Made by a program: the position numbers and the translations under genes. From Mactromeris polynyma (Eukaryota > Mollusca > Bivalvia > Venerida > Mactridae): a stretch of DNA of 64,000 nucleotides. The notes beneath the pieces were generated by a model. The model did no database searches and was not told where the DNA came from. It saw only the letters and a list, made by a program, of their open reading frames with translations. The stretch spans positions 16,851,553 to 16,915,552 of the forward strand of contig JASFXZ010000009.1 in NCBI GenBank assembly GCA_032209605.1, given 5' to 3'. Shown here in pieces: positions 61,001 to 64,000 of the stretch (positions are counted from its first letter, which is position 1; every line of letters begins with the position of its first letter).

Positions 61001-62868
61001 CAATACATGGAATGGGAAGCACTTTTGCTTGTTCACTATTCTTTGTGCTTTGTAACAATATATTCATTCTGAGTGCATCTTTATAGTATATCTTTTGTCG
61101 TTCTCAAATTTGTGATGATCTAAGTTGTTGATACTGTTCCAACTTATTTGATTATTGAATATATCAGGTGAGAATCTTCCTCTTTTTAGCTGTTTTTCAA
61201 AAAATGGTTATATAACAACTGTTCAATTTGGTAAGATATGTGCAAAATGGTCATTTTGTCTAGGGATATAGGGGATTATTGTTTGATTTTATAATTTTTC
61301 CTCTGTTTTGCCAATGAGAATTCTCACCTCTGTTATATTAAGACTTACACTAGAAGTTTGCTGTAATGGCACATGGTGACATGGTCATCATTGGATACAT
61401 TGTGTTTTATATTTCATGTTTATCAGGGTTCCCACTCGGCAGACATAACTGTTTTCTGTCAGGAAAAGTTAGAGAATTGTGTGTCTGTCTGGTCACATTT
61501 GGGAACCCTCTATTCAGCACATTTCAAGGAATTATTTTGTATACTGCTATGTAGAAATCATACTGGATAGAATTTAGACATGGATCATGTACTTTCAGGG
61601 TAAAATGGTGCTACATTTATCACGAGAGCCCTCTGCACGACTGCTCAAACATGTTGTAAGATGTTATCTCAGATTGTCAGACAATCCTAGGTTTGTAATC
61701 TTTATCACTGAATTATCTTTCCCTACATGAAAGAAGTATGATTTGTTACAATTTTGAATAACATATTACATGTAATAATATGTTGAAGCTGTGTTAGTTC
61801 ATCAGGTCGGGCCAGCCTTTACAAGACCAAAAATGTTTTCCTTATTTGCTTATTGTAAAAGTTTCAATATGTACATTTTTGCTGGACCAAATTAATTTTT
61901 ACCTAAAATGTCGGGCCGTTTGGTGAACTCGGCAAGTATTTGTGAACATGTTCGTAGAGTTTTGAAAAGGTTACTTCCATAGTTTATTTGGTTTATTTGT
62001 TTTTGGTTTTCATTGATCATGAAAGTACATAAAGCGTTACCCCATACCATCCATCCCGTGCATATGTCCGTGTGAAGTATTGGTATCAGATTAATGACTC
62101 TTGAAAGGATGGATGGATTTAATTCATATTAGGCACATAATCATAGGATAAGAAAATACAGGTTATTACAATCGACAATTTGGAGCAGTTACTGCCCTTT
62201 ATCAATAAGGCTTGAAATGTCCATAGCAGTGTTCATGATGAGCTTTTAGGATTGTTGAGTGTCTGATGTGTGTTAAGTGTCAGCCTTTACCATAAACAAC
62301 ATCTCCTACTACCCTGTTGAATGGATTTTGTCCAAACGTCACAGTGATCCTTCCAATTTGCATAAATTGTTCTGGTCTGCTGCATAAGTAGGTCATAGCT
62401 TACAATATTTCATAACTCCTTTAAGTTTGGTCAAAAAATGGCCTCCATCGGGGGTGGAGCCTATATGCGTATGGTAGAATTTATTTAAAATATACAATTT
62501 CCTAACTGCTTACTGGTATTTGATTGAACCTGGACCAATTAATTGATACATAAGTGTAATTCAGCCAAAGTGGCAGCGAGTGATATAGGGCCGTCATTGT
62601 CCTTCTCATTTTATTCTGATCGTTAAAAATAATTGTTCTGTTTTAAATGGGAGATGTTCTTACTATAGTACTGATGTGATTTTTTGACTGTAGGGCTAGA
62701 GAAGCGTTGAGACAATGTTTACCAGATCAGTTAAAAGACAGTACATTTGCTAACTGTTTGAAAGATGACAATTCTACTAAAAGATGGCTAATGCAATTAC
62801 AACAAAATTTAGAATCTCCAGCTGTTCAGGATCCTAGAAATCCAGGAATGCCATTACATCAACAATGA
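52067..62868 (+). CDS. CNOT9: CCR4-NOT transcription complex subunit 9 (Rcd1/Caf40)
   Basis: Nine exons, all GT-AG and phase-consistent: 52067-52090, 55973-56136, 57443-57563, 58101-58188, 59301-59407, 60172-60267, 60851-60949, 61599-61690 and 62694-62868, giving 321 aa. The core from about residue 40 is almost unchanged across animals: [80 protein letters not shown] and [20 protein letters not shown]. It forms the armadillo-like helical repeat scaffold of the CCR4-NOT deadenylase, binding NOT1 and mRNA-decay adaptors in the cytoplasm. The N-terminus is Gly/Ser/Pro-rich and longer than in vertebrates (about 299 aa in human). The first exon (MTDLAPSQ with a GTAAGT donor) is inferred from phase; otherwise translation starts at 55979, giving 311 aa. 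No damage was seen. Confidence 0.93.
52570..52605 (+). repeat. tRNA-like 5' half (SINE head fragment)
   Basis: GTCCGGTTAGCTCAGTCTGT followed by AGAGCGCC resembles the acceptor, D-arm and A-box part of a tRNA. The sequence leaves the tRNA pattern at the anticodon region, so it is not a tRNA gene. A B-box-like T-arm lies about 1.7 kb downstream at 54309-54328. Confidence 0.45.
52606..54280. other. part of CNOT9 intron 1, possibly an insertion in a SINE
   Basis: No gene was recognised. The open frame 52995-53303 has no donor/acceptor support. The stretch lies between two complementary parts of a tRNA-like head, and GTAC words stand at both possible junctions (about 52599 and about 54284), so it may be an insertion. 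Confidence 0.35.
54290..54345 (+). repeat. tRNA-like 3' half with B-box
   Basis: GGGGGTCAAGGGTTCGAGCC then CCACATTTGGCGC contains a good RNA polymerase III B-box (GGTTCGAGCCC) and a T-arm-like stem. No A-box sits at the proper distance upstream. It is a SINE fragment rather than a tRNA gene. Confidence 0.45.
54346..55972. other. remainder of CNOT9 intron 1
   Basis: No exon, RNA gene or clear repeat was recognised. The overlapping plus frames at 55616-55904 lack splice support. Confidence 0.4.
56410..57055. repeat. dispersed repeat in CNOT9 intron 2
   Basis: Begins around GTCCGTCCGTATGTATGTCC and carries CTTCTCCTAAACCACTTGGC and TTATGTGGTCCTCTTTCAAA. A second, similar half includes GAACTACTGGCCAGATTTTG. 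It ends in GTGAGCGATTCAGGGCCATC and ATGGGGCTCTTGTTT. Same family as 9870-10268. Confidence 0.7.
62020..62615. repeat. two dispersed repeats in the last CNOT9 intron
   Basis: 62020-62215 is related to 5940-6290 (AATGACTCTTGAAAGGATGG, TTAGGCACATAATC, TTACTGCCCTTT). 62290-62615 is related to 9870-10268 and ends in GCGAGTGATATAGGGCCGTC and ATTGTCCTTCTC. Two different repeat families lie next to each other. Confidence 0.65.
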
Positions 62869-64000
62869 GGAGATTGTGTGTGTTATAGTGTGGTACAGTC
62901 ACAGAGAATGTTCTACCTATGTGAAAGTTGAAGTGTCCTAGAGTGCCAACATACAATGTGTCTTTTATACTGATGAAATAGTGTGCAGATGCAGATGTTC
63001 GAGGGATACACCAGAATTACTTCATTATTTGAAAATATTTTTGTTTTTTGTAACTATCAGAATATTATTTTACAAGGTAAATTGAGAAATCTAATTTCAA
63101 TCTTCATTACATATTTTGAATTTCACTACTATCATTCAAGCACAGACATTTTGTAGTTAAGCATTTTGGCCAATTTACCAAAGACCAATGAACTAATTAG
63201 TTATGAATTTTACCATATTGTCAGTGAAGAAATTAGGTTTGTTAATTTATTTCATTGACACAAACAGTAGTGATAGATAATTGGATTAATTTCATAATCG
63301 ATTATCGGGTCAGTTTGAAAACTCATAATGGATAATCTAATCAGAAATAATGGAAATATTTAGCTTTAAGTAAACGTATAATGCTGACAGTTTAATTCAT
63401 TTATGCAAATTTATTTATCTCTTTTTTAACTACATTTAACATCAATGGGGTTTTGCATTACTCTTATATTATAAGAACATTTTATCATTCAATAAATATT
63501 TGACTACTATTGACTAGATGTTTTGTACATGTATTGACTAGATTTAAGATTTGAGATTTAAGTATATCCGGGTTATTTCTTTAAAATTTGAATATTTATA
63601 ATATCATCTTAATGAAATAACACTTCAGTCACAATTTCCGATTATAATCGATTATTGTAGTTCATAATCGATTGTTGCCGCGGTCGGATGTCTAGCGACG
63701 ATTTTTCAATTATTTTAGATAATCATGCCATCACTAGCTCAAAGTATATGGTTATTTCTAGTACAGATAAATATTTAATACTGACAGATGCTGTATAATT
63801 TATTTATTGAAGTCACACTATGCTTTATATGATAGATATTTGGATTAAAATGTTTTGGTAAATTGTAGTACATGTAATATAGTTACAACACATTGGAGTG
63901 AAAGTTACGATGTTATGATTCTGATATTTCACATTAAAGCTGATAGTAATTCTCCACTAGATGTGCCAGAAATACAAGCAATAGTTCCAAGTTAGTTTGA
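62869..64000. other. 3' UTR and flank of CNOT9
   Basis: No further gene was seen. AATAAATATTTG at about 63490 is one possible polyadenylation signal. A run of ATCGATTAT-type words occurs in 63290-63680 (CATAATCGATTATCGGG, GATTATAATCGATTATTG, CATAATCGATTGTTG). Confidence 0.5.

Noticed and set aside
1..64000. CRISPR array or bacterial operon structure
   Set aside because: No regular short repeats with unique spacers and no tightly spaced co-oriented bacterial genes; genes have GT-AG introns, so the DNA is eukaryotic.

Overview
The window is AT-rich animal genomic DNA with GT-AG introns, long introns and many dispersed repeats. The best guess is a bivalve mollusc or close lophotrochozoan. That rests on a conserved CNOT9 gene, a divergent tandem-duplicated Cys-loop receptor pair, a RING-less TRIM-like gene, and repeat families and LINE remnants of the kind common in bivalve genomes. 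The lineage is inferred; no species-specific sequence was recognised.

Layout. 1-8204: 3' part of an unidentified plus-strand gene with three phase-compatible exons (4881-5045, 6512-6589, 8072-8204) and a short tandem repeat before the first. 8205-15700: non-coding DNA with dispersed repeats, an inverted-repeat element and a 68-bp minisatellite of about 15 copies. 15.7-31.0 kb and 31.4-43.5 kb: two direct paralogous blocks, each with a three-exon nicotinic-type Cys-loop receptor subunit (406 aa each, 18 differences). The first block also carries about 3.7 kb, absent from the second, with an intronless B-box/coiled-coil/beta-propeller gene. Insertions present in only one block (a foldback element and two 5'-truncated LINEs) have empty sites in the other, and both blocks end in the same minus-strand LINE.

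44269-46841: a 2.57-kb DNA transposon with 60-bp terminal inverted repeats, a perfect 9-bp target duplication, oppositely oriented subterminal tandem arrays and an internal SGNH-hydrolase-like fragment read on the minus strand. It looks like a gene-capturing Mutator-like element. 46.8-52 kb: mostly non-coding, with weak coding remnants including a two-exon minus-strand pseudogene. 52067-62868: CNOT9 (Rcd1/Caf40) of the CCR4-NOT deadenylase in nine exons, with several dispersed repeats in its introns. 62869-64000: its 3' flank.

The genes do not form a pathway. The main interest is the structural history of the receptor duplication and the composite transposon. All statements come from reading the sequence and from family knowledge; no search was run.
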